A stretch of 64,000 nt of DNA from Loxodes magnus (taxonomy: Eukaryota; Ciliophora; Karyorelictea; Loxodida; Loxodidae): positions 186,001-250,000 of the forward strand of contig CAMPDV010000249.1 of assembly GCA_946699065.1 (NCBI GenBank). Direction: 5' to 3'. The position numbers and the translations under genes were made by a program. Below, in pieces: positions 1 to 18,122 of this stretch; the stretch's first letter is position 1; each line of letters starts with the position of its first letter. The notes beneath the pieces are model-generated. The model was not told the DNA's origin. It searched no databases and saw only the letters and a program-made list of their open reading frames with translations.

Positions 1-419
1 TAAAACGGTGAGACTATGGGACGTCAAGACAGGTACCTGTAAGACCATGAGTGGTCACACTAATTCTGTATGATCTGTGGCTATATCCAGTGATTCAGAG
101 TTCATCGTATCGGGAAGTTATGATAAAACGGTGAGACTATGGGACGTCAAGACAGGTACCTGTAAGACCATGAGTGGTCACACTAGATATGTAAGATCTG
201 TGGCTATATCCAGTGATTCAGAGTTCATCGTATCGGGAAGTTATGATAAAACGGTGAGACTATGGGACGTCAAGACAGGTACCTGTAAGACCATGAGTGG
301 TCACACTAATTCTGTATGATCTGTGGCTATATCCAGTGATTCAGAGTTCATCGTATCGGGAAGTTATGATAAAACGGTGAGACTATGGGACGTCAAGACA
401 GGTACCTGTAAGACCATGA

Positions 420-441
420 GTGGTCACACATTATGTATATG
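420..441 (+). other. 121-bp unit junction (2-bp deletion), copy 1
   Basis: The linker codons 36-38 lack two bases, giving a His-Tyr-Val-Tyr-Ala-Val continuation in a shifted frame. The same junction occurs near 2,028 and 9,389. The first two belong to the 13-unit duplication, and the third is an independent placement of the same variant. Confidence 0.8.
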
Positions 442-812
442 CTGTGGCTATATCCAGTGATTCAGAGTTCATCGTATCGGGAAGTTATGATAAAACGGTG
501 AGACTATGGGACGTCAAGACAGGTACCTGTAAGACCATGAGTGGTCACACTAGATATGTAAGATCTGTGGCTATATCCAGTGATTCAGAGTTCATCGTAT
601 CGGGAAGTTATGATAAAACGGTGAGACTATGGGACGTCAAGACAGGTACCTGTAAGACCATGAGTGGTCACACTAATTCTGTAAGATCTGTGGCTATATC
701 AAGTGATTCAGAGTTCATCGTATCGGGAAGTTATGATAAAACGGTGAGACTATGGGACGTCAAGACAGGTACCTGTAAGACCATGAGTGGTCACACTAAT
801 TCTGTATGATCT

Positions 813-1670
813 GTGGCTATATCCAGTGATTCAGAGTTCATCGTATCGGGAAGTTATGATAAAACGGTGAGACTATGGGACGTCAAGACAGGTACCTGTA
901 AGACCATGAGTGGTCACACTAGATATGTAAGATCTGTGGCTATATCCAGTGATTCAGAGTTCATCGTATCGGGAAGTTATGATAAAACGGTGAGACTATG
1001 GGACGTCAAGACAGGTACCTGTAAGACCATGAGTGGTCACACTAGATATGTAAGATCTGTGGCTATATCCAGTGATTCAGAGTTCATCGTATCGGGAAGT
1101 TATGATAAAACGGTGAGACTATGGGACGTCAAGACAGGTACCTGTAAGACCATGAGTGGTCACACTAGATATGTAAGATCTGTGGCTATATCCAGTGATT
1201 CAGAGTTCATCGTATCGGGAAGTTATGATAAAACGGTGAGACTATGGGACGTCAAGACAGGTACCTGTAAGACCATGAGTGGTCACACTAGATATGTAAG
1301 ATCTGTGGCTATATCCAGTGATTCAGAGTTCATCGTATCGGGAAGTTATGATAAAACGGTGAGACTATGGGACGTCAAGACAGGTACCTGTAAGACCATG
1401 AGTGGTCACACTAGATATGTAAGATCTGTGGCTATATCCAGTGATTCAGAGTTCATCGTATCGGGAAGTTATGATAAAACGGTGAGACTATGGGACGTCA
1501 AGACAGGTACCTGTAAGACCATGAGTGGTCACACTAGATATGTAAGATCTGTGGCTATATCCAGTGATTCAGAGTTCATCGTATCGGGAAGTTATGATAA
1601 AACGGTGAGACTATGGGACGTCAAGACAGGTACCTGTAAGACCATGAGTGGTCACACTAATTCTGTATGA
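813..1670 (+). CDS. Seven uninterrupted WD40 units (longest open run in domain A)
   Basis: Seven consecutive SYDK/WD units encode 285 residues. Six are joined by HTRYV-Arg linkers, and the last ends HTNSV-TGA. Six of the seven linkers are identical, which indicates very recent amplification. Seven blades is the classic number for one closed WD40 propeller, but with no dedicated start (only GTG codons) this may be coincidence. It is probably a fragment of the array rather than a gene. Confidence 0.25.
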   Translation: MAISSDSEFIVSGSYDKTVRLWDVKTGTCKTMSGHTRYVRSVAISSDSEFIVSGSYDKTVRLWDVKTGTCKTMSGHTRYVRSVAISSDSEFIVSGSYDKTVRLWDVKTGTCKTMSGHTRYVRSVAISSDSEFIVSGSYDKTVRLWDVKTGTCKTMSGHTRYVRSVAISSDSEFIVSGSYDKTVRLWDVKTGTCKTMSGHTRYVRSVAISSDSEFIVSGSYDKTVRLWDVKTGTCKTMSGHTRYVRSVAISSDSEFIVSGSYDKTVRLWDVKTGTCKTMSGHTNSV

Positions 1671-2457
1671 TCTGTGGCTATATCCAGTGATTCAGAGTTC
1701 ATCGTATCGGGAAGTTATGATAAAACGGTGAGACTATGGGACGTCAAGACAGGTACCTGTAAGACCATGAGTGGTCACACTAGATATGTAAGATCTGTGG
1801 CTATATCCAGTGATTCAGAGTTCATCGTATCGGGAAGTTATGATAAAACGGTGAGACTATGGGACGTCAAGACAGGTACCTGTAAGACCATGAGTGGTCA
1901 CACTAATTCTGTATGATCTGTGGCTATATCCAGTGATTCAGAGTTCATCGTATCGGGAAGTTATGATAAAACGGTGAGACTATGGGACGTCAAGACAGGT
2001 ACCTGTAAGACCATGAGTGGTCACACATTATGTATATGCTGTGGCTATATCCAGTGATTCAGAGTTCATCGTATCGGGAAGTTATGATAAAACGGTGAGA
2101 CTATGGGACGTCAAGACAGGTACCTGTAAGACCATGAGTGGTCACACTAGATATGTAAGATCTGTGGCTATATCCAGTGATTCAGAGTTCATCGTATCGG
2201 GAAGTTATGATAAAACGGTGAGACTATGGGACGTCAAGACAGGTACCTGTAAGACCATGAGTGGTCACACTAATTCTGTAAGATCTGTGGCTATATCAAG
2301 TGATTCAGAGTTCATCGTATCGGGAAGTTATGATAAAACGGTGAGACTATGGGACGTCAAGACAGGTACCTGTAAGACCATGAGTGGTCACACTAATTCT
2401 GTATGATCTGTGGCTATATCCAGTGATTCAGAGTTCATCGTATCGGGAAGTACAGAT

Positions 2458-2460
2458 TAG
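2458..2460 (+). other. In-frame TAG at codon 17 (Thr-Asp-TAG)
   Basis: The variable codon 17 is TAG, in the context S-T-D-stop-T-V. Related TAG units with Ala or Ser at 15 are at 4913, 11786, 13382, 13751 and 35025. The sense counterpart in domain B is Ala-Asp-Tyr (TAT), one base away. Confidence 0.85.
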
Positions 2461-2775
2461 ACGGTGAGACTATGGGACGTCAAGACAGGTACCTGTAAGA
2501 CCATGAGTGGTCACACTAATTCTGTATGATCTGTGGCTATATCCAGTGATTCAGAGTTCATCGTATCGGGAAGTTATGATAAAACGGTGAGACTATGGGA
2601 CGTCAAGACAGGTACCTGTAAGACCATGAGTGGTCACACTAATTCTGTAAGATCTGTGGCTATATCAAGTGATTCAGAGTTCATCGTATCGGGAAGTTAT
2701 GATAAAACGGTGAGACTATGGGACGTCAAGACAGGTACCTGTAAGACCATGAGTGGTCACACTAATTCTGTATGA

Positions 2776-2895
<120 letters not shown>

Positions 2896-2898
2896 TGA

Positions 2899-3018
<120 letters not shown>

Positions 3019-3265
3019 TGATCTGTGCTATATCAAGTGATTCAGAGTTCATCGTATCGGGAAGTTATGATAAAACGGTGAGACTATGGGACGTCAAGAC
3101 AGGTACCTGTAAGACCATGAGTGGTCACACTAGATATGTAAGATCTGTGCTATATCCAGTGATTCAGAGTTCATCGTATCGGGAAGTTATGATAAAACGG
3201 TGAGACTATGGGACGTCAAGACAGGTACCTGTAAGACCATGAGTGGTCACACTAATTCTGTATGA

Positions 3266-3385
<120 letters not shown>

Positions 3386-3388
3386 TGA

Positions 3389-3508
<120 letters not shown>

Positions 3509-3634
3509 TGATCTGTGGCTATATCAAGTGATTCAGAGTTCATCGTATCGGGAAGTTATGATATATCGGTGAGACTATGGGACGTCAAGACAGGTACCTG
3601 TAAGACCATGAGTGGTCACACTAATTCTGTATGA

Positions 3635-3754
<120 letters not shown>

Positions 3755-3879
3755 TGATCTGTGCTATATCAAGTGATTCAGAGTTCATCGTATCGGGAAG
3801 TTATGATAAAACGGTGAGACTATGGGACGTCAAGACAGGTACCTGTAAGACCATGAGTGGTCACACTAATTCTGTATGA

Positions 3880-4059
<180 letters not shown>

Positions 4060-4912
4060 TGAGACTATGGGACGTCAAGACAGGTACCTGTAAGACCATG
4101 AGTGGTCACACTAATTCTGTATCATCTGTGGCTATATCCAGTGATTCAGAGTTCATCGTATCGGGAAGTTATGATAAAACGGTGAGACTATGGGACGTCA
4201 AGACAGGTACCTGTAAGACCATGAGTGGTCACACTAATTCTGTATGATCTGTGCTATATCCAGTGATTCAGAGTTCATCGTATCGGGAAGTTATGATAAA
4301 ACGGTGAGACTATGGGACGTCAAGACAGGTACCTGTAAGACCATGAGTGGTCACACTAGATATGTAAGATCTGTGGCTATATCCAGTGATTCAGAGTTCA
4401 TCGTATCGGGAAGTTATGATAAAACGGTGAGACTATGGGACGTCAAGACAGGTACCTGTAAGACCATGAGTGGTCACACTAATTCTGTATGATCTGTGGC
4501 TATATCCAGTGATTCAGAGTTCATCGTATCGGGAAGTTATGATAATACGGTGAGACTATGGGACGTCAAGACAGGTACCTGTAAGACCATGAGTGGTCAC
4601 ACTAGATATGTAAGATCTGTGGCTATATCCAGTGATTCAGAGTTCATCGTATCGGGAAGTTATGATAAAACGGTGAGACTATGGGACGTCAAGACAGGTA
4701 CCTGTAAGACCATGAGTGGTCACACTAGATATGTAAGATCTGTGGCTATATCCAGTGATTCAGAGTTCATCGTATCGGGAAGTTATGATAAAACGGTGAG
4801 ACTATGGGACGTCAAGACAGGTACCTGTAAGACCATGAGTGGTCACACTAATTCTGTATGATCTGTGGCTATATCCAGTGATTCAGAGTTCATCGTATCG
4901 GGAAGTGCAGAT

Positions 4913-4915
4913 TAG
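4913..4915 (+). other. In-frame TAG at codon 17 (Ala-Asp-TAG)
   Basis: Codon 17 of an SADx unit is TAG. The same module recurs at 13,751 and, in domain B, at 35,025. Confidence 0.85.
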
Positions 4916-5106
4916 ACGGTGAGACTATGGGACGTCAAGACAGGTACCTGTAAGACCATGAGTGGTCACACTAGATATGTAAGATCTGTGCTATATCCAG
5001 TGATTCAGAGTTCATCGTATCGGGAAGTTATGATAAAACGGTGAGACTATGGGACGTCAAGACAGGTACCTGTAAGACCATGAGTGGTCACACTAATTCT
5101 GTATGA

Positions 5107-5226
<120 letters not shown>

Positions 5227-5351
5227 TGATCTGTGCTATATCCAGTGATTCAGAGTTCATCGTATCGGGAAGTTATGATAAAACGGTGAGACTATGGGAC
5301 GTCAAGACAGGTACCTGTAAGACCATGAGTGGTCACACTAATTCTGTATGA

Positions 5352-5471
<120 letters not shown>

Positions 5472-5474
5472 TGA

Positions 5475-5594
<120 letters not shown>

Positions 5595-5597
5595 TGA

Positions 5598-5717
<120 letters not shown>

Positions 5718-5720
5718 TGA

Positions 5721-5840
<120 letters not shown>

Positions 5841-5843
5841 TGA

Positions 5844-5963
<120 letters not shown>

Positions 5964-5966
5964 TGA

Positions 5967-6086
<120 letters not shown>

Positions 6087-6089
6087 TGA

Positions 6090-6209
<120 letters not shown>

Positions 6210-6331
6210 TGATCTGTGCTATATCCAGTGATTCAGAGTTCATCGTATCGGGAAGTTATGATAAAACGGTGAGACTATGGGACGTCAAGACAGGTACCTG
6301 TAAGACCATGAGTGGTCACACTAATTCTGTA

Positions 6332-6334
6332 TAA
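6332..6334 (+). other. TAA at codon 40
   Basis: The usual HTNSV-TGA linker here reads TAA, one transition from TGA. It directly precedes a 122-bp unit, so the downstream repeat is out of frame in any case. Confidence 0.8.
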
Positions 6335-6456
6335 TCTGTGCTATATCCAGTCATTCAGAGTTCATCGTATCGGGAAGTTATGATTTATCGGTGAGACTAT
6401 GGGACGTCAAGACAGGTACCTGTAAGACCATGAGTGGTCACACTAGTCATGTATGA

Positions 6457-6576
<120 letters not shown>

Positions 6577-6579
6577 TGA

Positions 6580-6759
<180 letters not shown>

Positions 6760-7069
6760 TGAGACTATGGGACGTCAAGACAGGTACCTGTAAGACCATG
6801 AGTGGTCACACTAATTCTGTATGATCTGTGGCTATATCCAGTCATTCAGAGTTCATCGTATCGGGAAGTTATGATAAAACGGTGAGACTATGGGACGTCA
6901 AGACAGGTACCTGTAAGACCATGAGTGGTCACACTAATTCTGTATGATCTGTGCTATATCCAGTCATTCAGAGTTCATCGTATCGGGAAGTTATGATAAA
7001 ACGGTGAGACTATGGGACGTCAAGACAGGTACCTGTAAGACCATGAGTGGTCACACTAATTCTGTATGA

Positions 7070-7189
<120 letters not shown>

Positions 7190-7192
7190 TGA

Positions 7193-7312
<120 letters not shown>

Positions 7313-7438
7313 TGATCTGTGGCTATATCCAGTCATTCAGAGTTCATCGTATCGGGAAGTTATGATAAAACGGTGAGACTATGGGACGTCAAGACAGGTA
7401 CCTGTAAGACCATGAGTGGTCACACTAATTCTGTATGA

Positions 7439-7558
<120 letters not shown>

Positions 7559-7561
7559 TGA

Positions 7562-7681
<120 letters not shown>

Positions 7682-7684
7682 TGA

Positions 7685-7804
<120 letters not shown>

Positions 7805-8542
7805 TGATCTGTGCTATATCCAGTGATTCAGAGTTCATCGTATCGGGAAGTTATGATAAAACGGTGAGACTATGGGACGTCAAGACAGGTACCTGTAAGA
7901 CCATGAGTGGTCACACTAGATATGTAAGATCTGTGCTATATCCAGTGATTCAGAGTTCATCGTATCGGGAAGTTATGATAAAACGGTGAGACTATGGGAC
8001 GTCAAGACAGGTACCTGTAAGACCATGAGTGGTCACACTAGATATGTAAGATATGTGGCTATATCCAGTGATTCAGAGTTCATCGTATCGGGAAGTTATG
8101 ATAAAACGGTGAGACTATGGGACGTCAAGACAGGTACCTGTAAGACCATGAGTGGTCACACTAATTCTGTATGATCTGTGCTATATCCAGTGATTCAGAG
8201 TTCATCGTATCGGGAAGTTATGATAAAACGGTGAGACTATGGGACGTCAAGACAGGTACCTGTAAGACCATGAGTGGTCACACTAATTCTGTATGATCTG
8301 TGGCTATATCCAGTGATTCAGAGTTCATCGTATCGGGAAGTTATGATAAAACGGTGAGACTATGGGACGTCAAGACAGGTACCTGTAAGACCATGAGTGG
8401 TCACACTAATTCTGTAAGATCTGTGGCTATATCCAGTGATTCAGAGTTCATCGTATCGGGAAGTTATGATAAAACGGTGAGACTATGGGACGTCAAGACA
8501 GGTACCTGTAAGACCATGAGTGGTCACACTAATTCTGTATGA

Positions 8543-8662
<120 letters not shown>

Positions 8663-8665
8663 TGA

Positions 8666-8785
<120 letters not shown>

Positions 8786-8788
8786 TGA

Positions 8789-8908
<120 letters not shown>

Positions 8909-8911
8909 TGA

Positions 8912-9031
<120 letters not shown>

Positions 9032-9522
9032 TGATCTGTGCTATATCCAGTGATTCAGAGTTCATCGTATCGGGAAGTTATGATAAAACGGTGAGACTAT
9101 GGGACGTCAAGACAGGTACCTGTAAGACCATGAGTGGTCACACTAGATATGTAAGATCTGTGCTATATCCAGTGATTCAGAGTTCATCGTATCGGGAAGT
9201 TATGATAAAACGGTGAGACTATGGGACGTCAAGACAGGTACCTGTAAGACCATGAGTGGTCACACTAGATATGTAAGATCTGTGGCTATATCCAGTGATT
9301 CAGAGTTCATCGTATCGGGAAGTTATGATAAAACGGTGAGACTATGGGACGTCAAGACAGGTACCTGTAAGACCATGAGTGGTCACACATTATGTATATG
9401 CTGTGGCTATATCCAGTGATTCAGAGTTCATCGTATCGGGAAGTTATGATAAAACGGTGAGACTATGGGACGTCAAGACAGGTACCTGTAAGACCATGAG
9501 TGGTCACACTAATTCTGTATGA

Positions 9523-9642
<120 letters not shown>

Positions 9643-9645
9643 TGA

Positions 9646-9765
<120 letters not shown>

Positions 9766-9768
9766 TGA

Positions 9769-9888
<120 letters not shown>

Positions 9889-9891
9889 TGA

Positions 9892-10011
<120 letters not shown>

Positions 10012-10014
10012 TGA

Positions 10015-10134
<120 letters not shown>

Positions 10135-10137
10135 TGA

Positions 10138-10317
<180 letters not shown>

Positions 10318-10505
10318 TGAGACTATGGGACGTCAAGACAGGTACCTGTAAGACCATGAGTGGTCACACTAATTCTGTATGATCTGTGGCTATATCCAGT
10401 GATTCAGAGTTCATCGTATCGGGAAGTTATGATTTATCGGTGAGACTATGGGACGTCAAGACAGGTACCTGTAAGACCATGAGTGGTCACACTAATTCTG
10501 TATGA

Positions 10506-10625
<120 letters not shown>

Positions 10626-10628
10626 TGA

Positions 10629-10748
<120 letters not shown>

Positions 10749-10874
10749 TGATCTGTGGCTATATCCAGTGATTCAGAGTTCATCGTATCGGGAAGTTATG
10801 ATTTATCGGTGAGACTATGGGACGTCAAGACAGGTACCTGTAAGACCATGAGTGGTCACACTAATTCTGTATGA

Positions 10875-10994
<120 letters not shown>

Positions 10995-10997
10995 TGA

Positions 10998-11177
<180 letters not shown>

Positions 11178-11242
11178 TGAGACTATGGGACGTCAAGACA
11201 GGTACCTGTAAGACCATGAGTGGTCACACTAATTCTGTATGA

Positions 11243-11362
<120 letters not shown>

Positions 11363-11377
11363 TGATCTGTGGCTATA

Positions 11378-11490
11378 TCCATTGATTCAGAGTTCATCGT
11401 ATCGGGAAGTAGTGATAATACGGTGAGACTATGGAACGTCAAGACAGGTACTTGTAAGACCATGAGTGGTCGCACTAGTTCTGTATCATC
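11378..11490 (+). repeat. Single domain-B-type unit embedded in domain A
   Basis: One unit has Ile5 (ATT), Ser15-Asp-Asn17, Trp-Asn, ACT at codon 28, RTSSV and TCA (Ser40). All these marks belong to domain B, yet ordinary SYDK/WD units flank it. The switch points lie between codons 2-5 on the left and codons 40-5 on the right. It looks like a one-unit gene conversion or exchange from B. Confidence 0.85.
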
Positions 11491-11611
11491 TGTGGCTATA
11501 TCCAGTGATTCAGAGTTCATCGTATCGGGAAGTTATGATAAAACGGTGAGACTATGGGACGTCAAGACAGGTACCTGTAAGACCATGAGTGGTCACACTA
11601 ATTCTGTATGA

Positions 11612-11725
<114 letters not shown>

Positions 11726-11728
11726 TAA
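11726..11728 (+). other. TAA at codon 38 with unique Asn40-Ala41 linker
   Basis: The linker reads H-T-N-TAA-V-N-A-V, seen nowhere else in the window. The next unit carries TAG at codon 17 (11,786). Two different non-TGA stops in neighbouring variable codons mark this as a distinct module. Confidence 0.8.
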
Positions 11729-11785
11729 GTAAATGCTGTGGCTATATCCAGTGATTCAGAGTTCATCGTATCGGGAAGTTCAGAT

Positions 11786-11788
11786 TAG
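11786..11788 (+). other. In-frame TAG at codon 17 (Ser-Asp-TAG)
   Basis: The variable codon 17 is TAG after Ser15-Asp16. An identical module lies at 13,382. Confidence 0.85.
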
Positions 11789-11857
11789 ACGGTGAGACTA
11801 TGGGACGTCAAGACAGGTACCTGTAAGACCATGAGTGGTCACACTAATTCTGTATGA

Positions 11858-11977
<120 letters not shown>

Positions 11978-11980
11978 TGA

Positions 11981-12160
<180 letters not shown>

Positions 12161-12348
12161 TGAGACTATGGGACGTCAAGACAGGTACCTGTAAGACCAT
12201 GAGTGGTCACACTAATTCTGTATGATCTGTGGCTATATCCAGTGATTCAGAGTTCATCGTATCGGGAAGTTATGATTTATCGGTGAGACTATGGGACGTC
12301 AAGACAGGTACCTGTAAGACCATGAGTGGTCACACTAATTCTGTATGA

Positions 12349-12468
<120 letters not shown>

Positions 12469-12471
12469 TGA

Positions 12472-12651
<180 letters not shown>

Positions 12652-13381
12652 TGAGACTATGGGACGTCAAGACAGGTACCTGTAAGACCATGAGTGGTCA
12701 CACTAATTCTGTATGATCTGTGGCTATATCCAGTGATTCAGAGTTCATCGTATCGGGAAGTTATGATAAAACGGTGAGACTATGGGACGTCAAGACAGGT
12801 ACCTGTAAGACCATGAGTGGTCACACTAGATATGTAAGATCTGTGGCTATATCCAGTGATTCAGAGTTCATCGTATCGGGAAGTTATGATAAAACGGTGA
12901 GACTATGGGACGTCAAGACAGGTACCTGTAAGACCATGAGTGGTCACACTAGATATGTAAGATCTGTGGCTATATCCAGTGATTCAGAGTTCATCGTATC
13001 GGGAAGTTATGATAAAACGGTGAGACTATGGGACGTCAAGACAGGTACCTGTAAGACCATGAGTGGTCACACTAATTCTGTATGATCTGTGCTATATCCA
13101 GTGATTCAGAGTTCATCGTATCGGGAAGTTATGATAAAACGGTGAGACTATGGGACGTCAAGACAGGTACCTGTAAGACCATGAGTGGTCACACTAGATA
13201 TGTAAGATCTGTGGCTATATCCAGTGATTCAGAGTTCATCGTATCGGGAAGTTATGATAAAACGGTGAGACTATGGGACGTCAAGACAGGTACCTGTAAG
13301 ACCATGAGTGGTCACACTAATTCTGTATGATCTGTGGCTATATCCAGTGATTCAGAGTTCATCGTATCGGGAAGTTCAGAT

Positions 13382-13384
13382 TAG
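13382..13384 (+). other. In-frame TAG at codon 17 (Ser-Asp-TAG), second copy
   Basis: Same module as at 11,786. A related Ala-Asp-TAG unit follows three units later at 13,751. Confidence 0.85.
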
Positions 13385-13750
13385 ACGGTGAGACTATGGG
13401 ACGTCAAGACAGGTACCTGTAAGACCATGAGTGGTCACACTAGATATGTAAGATCTGTGGCTATATCCAGTGATTCAGAGTTCATCGTATCGGGAAGTTA
13501 TGATAAAACGGTGAGACTATGGGACGTCAAGACAGGTACCTGTAAGACCATGAGTGGTCACACTAGATATGTAAGATCTGTGGCTATATCCAGTGATTCA
13601 GAGTTCATCGTATCGGGAAGTTATGATAAAACGGTGAGACTATGGGACGTCAAGACAGGTACCTGTAAGACCATGAGTGGTCACACTAATTCTGTATGAT
13701 CTGTGGCTATATCCAGTGATTCAGAGTTCATCGTATCGGGAAGTGCAGAT

Positions 13751-13753
13751 TAG
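13751..13753 (+). other. In-frame TAG at codon 17 (Ala-Asp-TAG), second copy
   Basis: Codon 17 of an SADx unit is TAG, matching the module at 4,913. Confidence 0.85.
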
Positions 13754-13822
13754 ACGGTGAGACTATGGGACGTCAAGACAGGTACCTGTAAGACCATGAG
13801 TGGTCACACTAATTCTGTATGA

Positions 13823-13942
<120 letters not shown>

Positions 13943-13945
13943 TGA

Positions 13946-14065
<120 letters not shown>

Positions 14066-14190
14066 TGATCTGTGCTATATCCAGTGATTCAGAGTTCATC
14101 GTATCGGGAAGTTATGATAAAACGGTGAGACTATGGGACGTCAAGACAGGTACCTGTAAGACCATGAGTGGTCACACTAATTCTGTATGA

Positions 14191-14310
<120 letters not shown>

Positions 14311-14313
14311 TGA

Positions 14314-14433
<120 letters not shown>

Positions 14434-15041
14434 TGATCTGTGGCTATATCCAGTGATTCAGAGTTCATCGTATCGGGAAGTTATGATAAAACGGTGAGAC
14501 TATGGGACGTCAAGACAGGTACCTGTAAGACCATGAGTGGTCACACTAGATATGTAAGATCTGTGGCTATATCCAGTGATTCAGAGTTCATCGTATCGGG
14601 AAGTTATGATAAAACGGTGAGACTATGGGACGTCAAGACAGGTACCTGTAAGACCATGAGTGGTCACACTAATTCTGTATGATCTGTGGCTATATCCAGT
14701 GATTCAGAGTTCATCGTATCGGGAAGTTATGATAAAACGGTGAGACTATGGGACGTCAAGACAGGTACCTGTAAGACCATGAGTGGTCACACTAGATATG
14801 TAAGATCTGTGGCTATATCCAGTGATTCAGAGTTCATCGTATCGGGAAGTTATGATAAAACGGTGAGACTATGGGACGTCAAGACAGGTACCTGTAAGAC
14901 CATGAGTGGTCACACTAGATATGTAAGATCTGTGGCTATATCCAGTGATTCAGAGTTCATCGTATCGGGAAGTTATGATAAAACGGTGAGACTATGGGAC
15001 GTCAAGACAGGTACCTGTAAGACCATGAGTGGTCACACTAA

Positions 15042-15170
<129 letters not shown>

Positions 15171-15665
15171 TGATCTGTGGCTATATCCAGTGATTCAGAG
15201 TTCATCGTATCGGGAAGTTATGATAAAACGGTGAGACTATGGGACGTCAAGACAGGTACCTGTAAGACCATGAGTGGTCACACTAGATATGTAAGATCTG
15301 TGGCTATATCCAGTGATTCAGAGTTCATCGTATCGGGAAGTTATGATAAAACGGTGAGACTATGGGACGTCAAGACAGGTACCTGTAAGACCATGAGTGG
15401 TCACACTAATTCTGTATGATCTGTGGCTATATCCAGTGATTCAGAGTTCATCGTATCGGGAAGTTATGATAAAACGGTGAGACTATGGGACGTCAAGACA
15501 GGTACCTGTAAGACCATGAGTGGTCACACTAGATATGTAAGATCTGTGGCTATATCCAGTGATTCAGAGTTCATCGTATCGGGAAGTTATGATAAAACGG
15601 TGAGACTATGGGACGTCAAGACAGGTACCTGTAAGACCATGAGTGGTCACACTAATTCTGTATGA

Positions 15666-15785
<120 letters not shown>

Positions 15786-16034
15786 TGATCTGTGGCTATA
15801 TCCAGTGATTCAGAGTTCATCGTATCGGGAAGTTATGATAAAACGGTGAGACTATGGGACGTCAAGACAGGTACCTGTAAGACCATGAGTGGTCACACTA
15901 GATATGTAAGATCTGTGGCTATATCCAGTGATTCAGAGTTCATCGTATCGGGAAGTTATGATAAAACGGTGAGACTATGGGACGTCAAGACAGGTACCTG
16001 TAAGACCATGAGTGGTCACACTAATTCTGTATGA

Positions 16035-16214
<180 letters not shown>

Positions 16215-17139
16215 TGAGACTATGGGACGTCAAGACAGGTACCTGTAAGACCATGAGTGGTCACACTAATTCTGTATGATCTGTGGCTATATCCAGTGAT
16301 TCAGAGTTCATCGTATCGGGAAGTTTAGATAATACGGTGAGACTATGGGACGTCAAGACAGGTACCTGTAAGACCATGAGTGGTCACACTAGATATGTAA
16401 GATCTGTGGCTATATCCAGTGATTCAGAGTTCATCGTATCGGGAAGTTATGATAAAACGGTGAGACTATGGGACGTCAAGACAGGTACCTGTAAGACCAT
16501 GAGTGGTCACACTAATTCTGTATGATCTGTGCTATATCCAGTGATTCAGAGTTCATCGTATCGGGAAGTTATGATAAAACGGTGAGACTATGGGACGTCA
16601 AGACAGGTACCTGTAAGACCATGAGTGGTCACACTAGATATGTAAGATCTGTGGCTATATCCAGTGATTCAGAGTTCATCGTATCGGGAAGTTATGATAA
16701 AACGGTGAGACTATGGGACGTCAAGACAGGTACCTGTAAGACCATGAGTGGTCACACTAGATATGTAAGATCTGTGGCTATATCCAGTGATTCAGAGTTC
16801 ATCGTATCGGGAAGTTATGATAAAACGGTGAGACTATGGGACGTCAAGACAGGTACCTGTAAGACCATGAGTGGTCACACTAATTCTGTATGATCTGTGG
16901 CTATATCCAGTGATTCAGAGTTCATCGTATCGGGAAGTTATGATAAAACGGTGAGACTATGGGACGTCAAGACAGGTACCTGTAAGACCATGAGTGGTCA
17001 CACTAGATATGTAAGATCTGTGGCTATATCCAGTGATTCAGAGTTCATCGTATCGGGAAGTTATGATAAAACGGTGAGACTATGGGACGTCAAGACAGGT
17101 ACCTGTAAGACCATGAGTGGTCACACTAATTCTGTATGA

Positions 17140-17259
<120 letters not shown>

Positions 17260-17262
17260 TGA

Positions 17263-17442
<180 letters not shown>

Positions 17443-17507
17443 TGAGACTATGGGACGTCAAGACAGGTACCTGTAAGACCATGAGTGGTCACACTAATTC
17501 TGTATGA

Positions 17508-17627
<120 letters not shown>

Positions 17628-17633
17628 TGATCT

Positions 17634-18122
17634 GTGTCTATATCCATTGATTCAGAGTTCATCGTATCGGGAAGTCATGATTATAAGGTGAGACTATGGA
17701 ACGTCAAGACAGGTACTTGTAAGACCATGAGTGGTCGCACTAGTTCTGTATCATCTGTGGCTATATCCATTGATTCAGAGTTCATCGTATCGGGAAGTAG
17801 TGATAATACGGTGAGACTATGGAACGTCAAGACAGGTACTTGTAAGACCATGAGTGGTCACACAGATAATGTATCATCTGTGGCTATATCCATTGATTCA
17901 GAGTTCATCGTATCGGGAAGTCATGATGAGACGGTGAGACTATGGAACGTCAAGACAGGTACCTGTAAGACCATGAGTGGTCTCACTTATTCTGTATCAT
18001 CTGTGGCTATATCCAGTGATTCAGAGTTCATCGTATCGGGAAGTAGTGATAATACGGTGAGACTATGGAACGTCAAGACAGGTACTTGTAAGACCATGAG
18101 TGGTCACACAAATTCTGTATGA
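17634..18122 (+). CDS. Open WD40 segment, 4 units
   Basis: Order by residues 15-17 and linker: HDY(K18)-RTSS, SDN-HTDN, HDE-LTYS, SDN-HTNS-TGA. It begins at the first codon of domain B with Val-Ser-Ile-Ser-Ile. An identical segment is at 18,741-19,229. Confidence 0.35.
   Translation: MSISIDSEFIVSGSHDYKVRLWNVKTGTCKTMSGRTSSVSSVAISIDSEFIVSGSSDNTVRLWNVKTGTCKTMSGHTDNVSSVAISIDSEFIVSGSHDETVRLWNVKTGTCKTMSGLTYSVSSVAISSDSEFIVSGSSDNTVRLWNVKTGTCKTMSGHTNSV

Larger units (their letters stand above)
1..2450 (+). repeat. 13-unit tandem duplication in domain A
   Basis: Positions 1-853 recur at 1,598-2,450 with an offset of 1,597 bp, which is 13 units minus the 2-bp deletion each copy carries. The shared order includes the 121-bp unit, the HTRYV unit and the unit with TCA at codon 4. 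The copies part at 854 versus 2,451, where the second has Thr-Asp-TAG. Confidence 0.8.
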
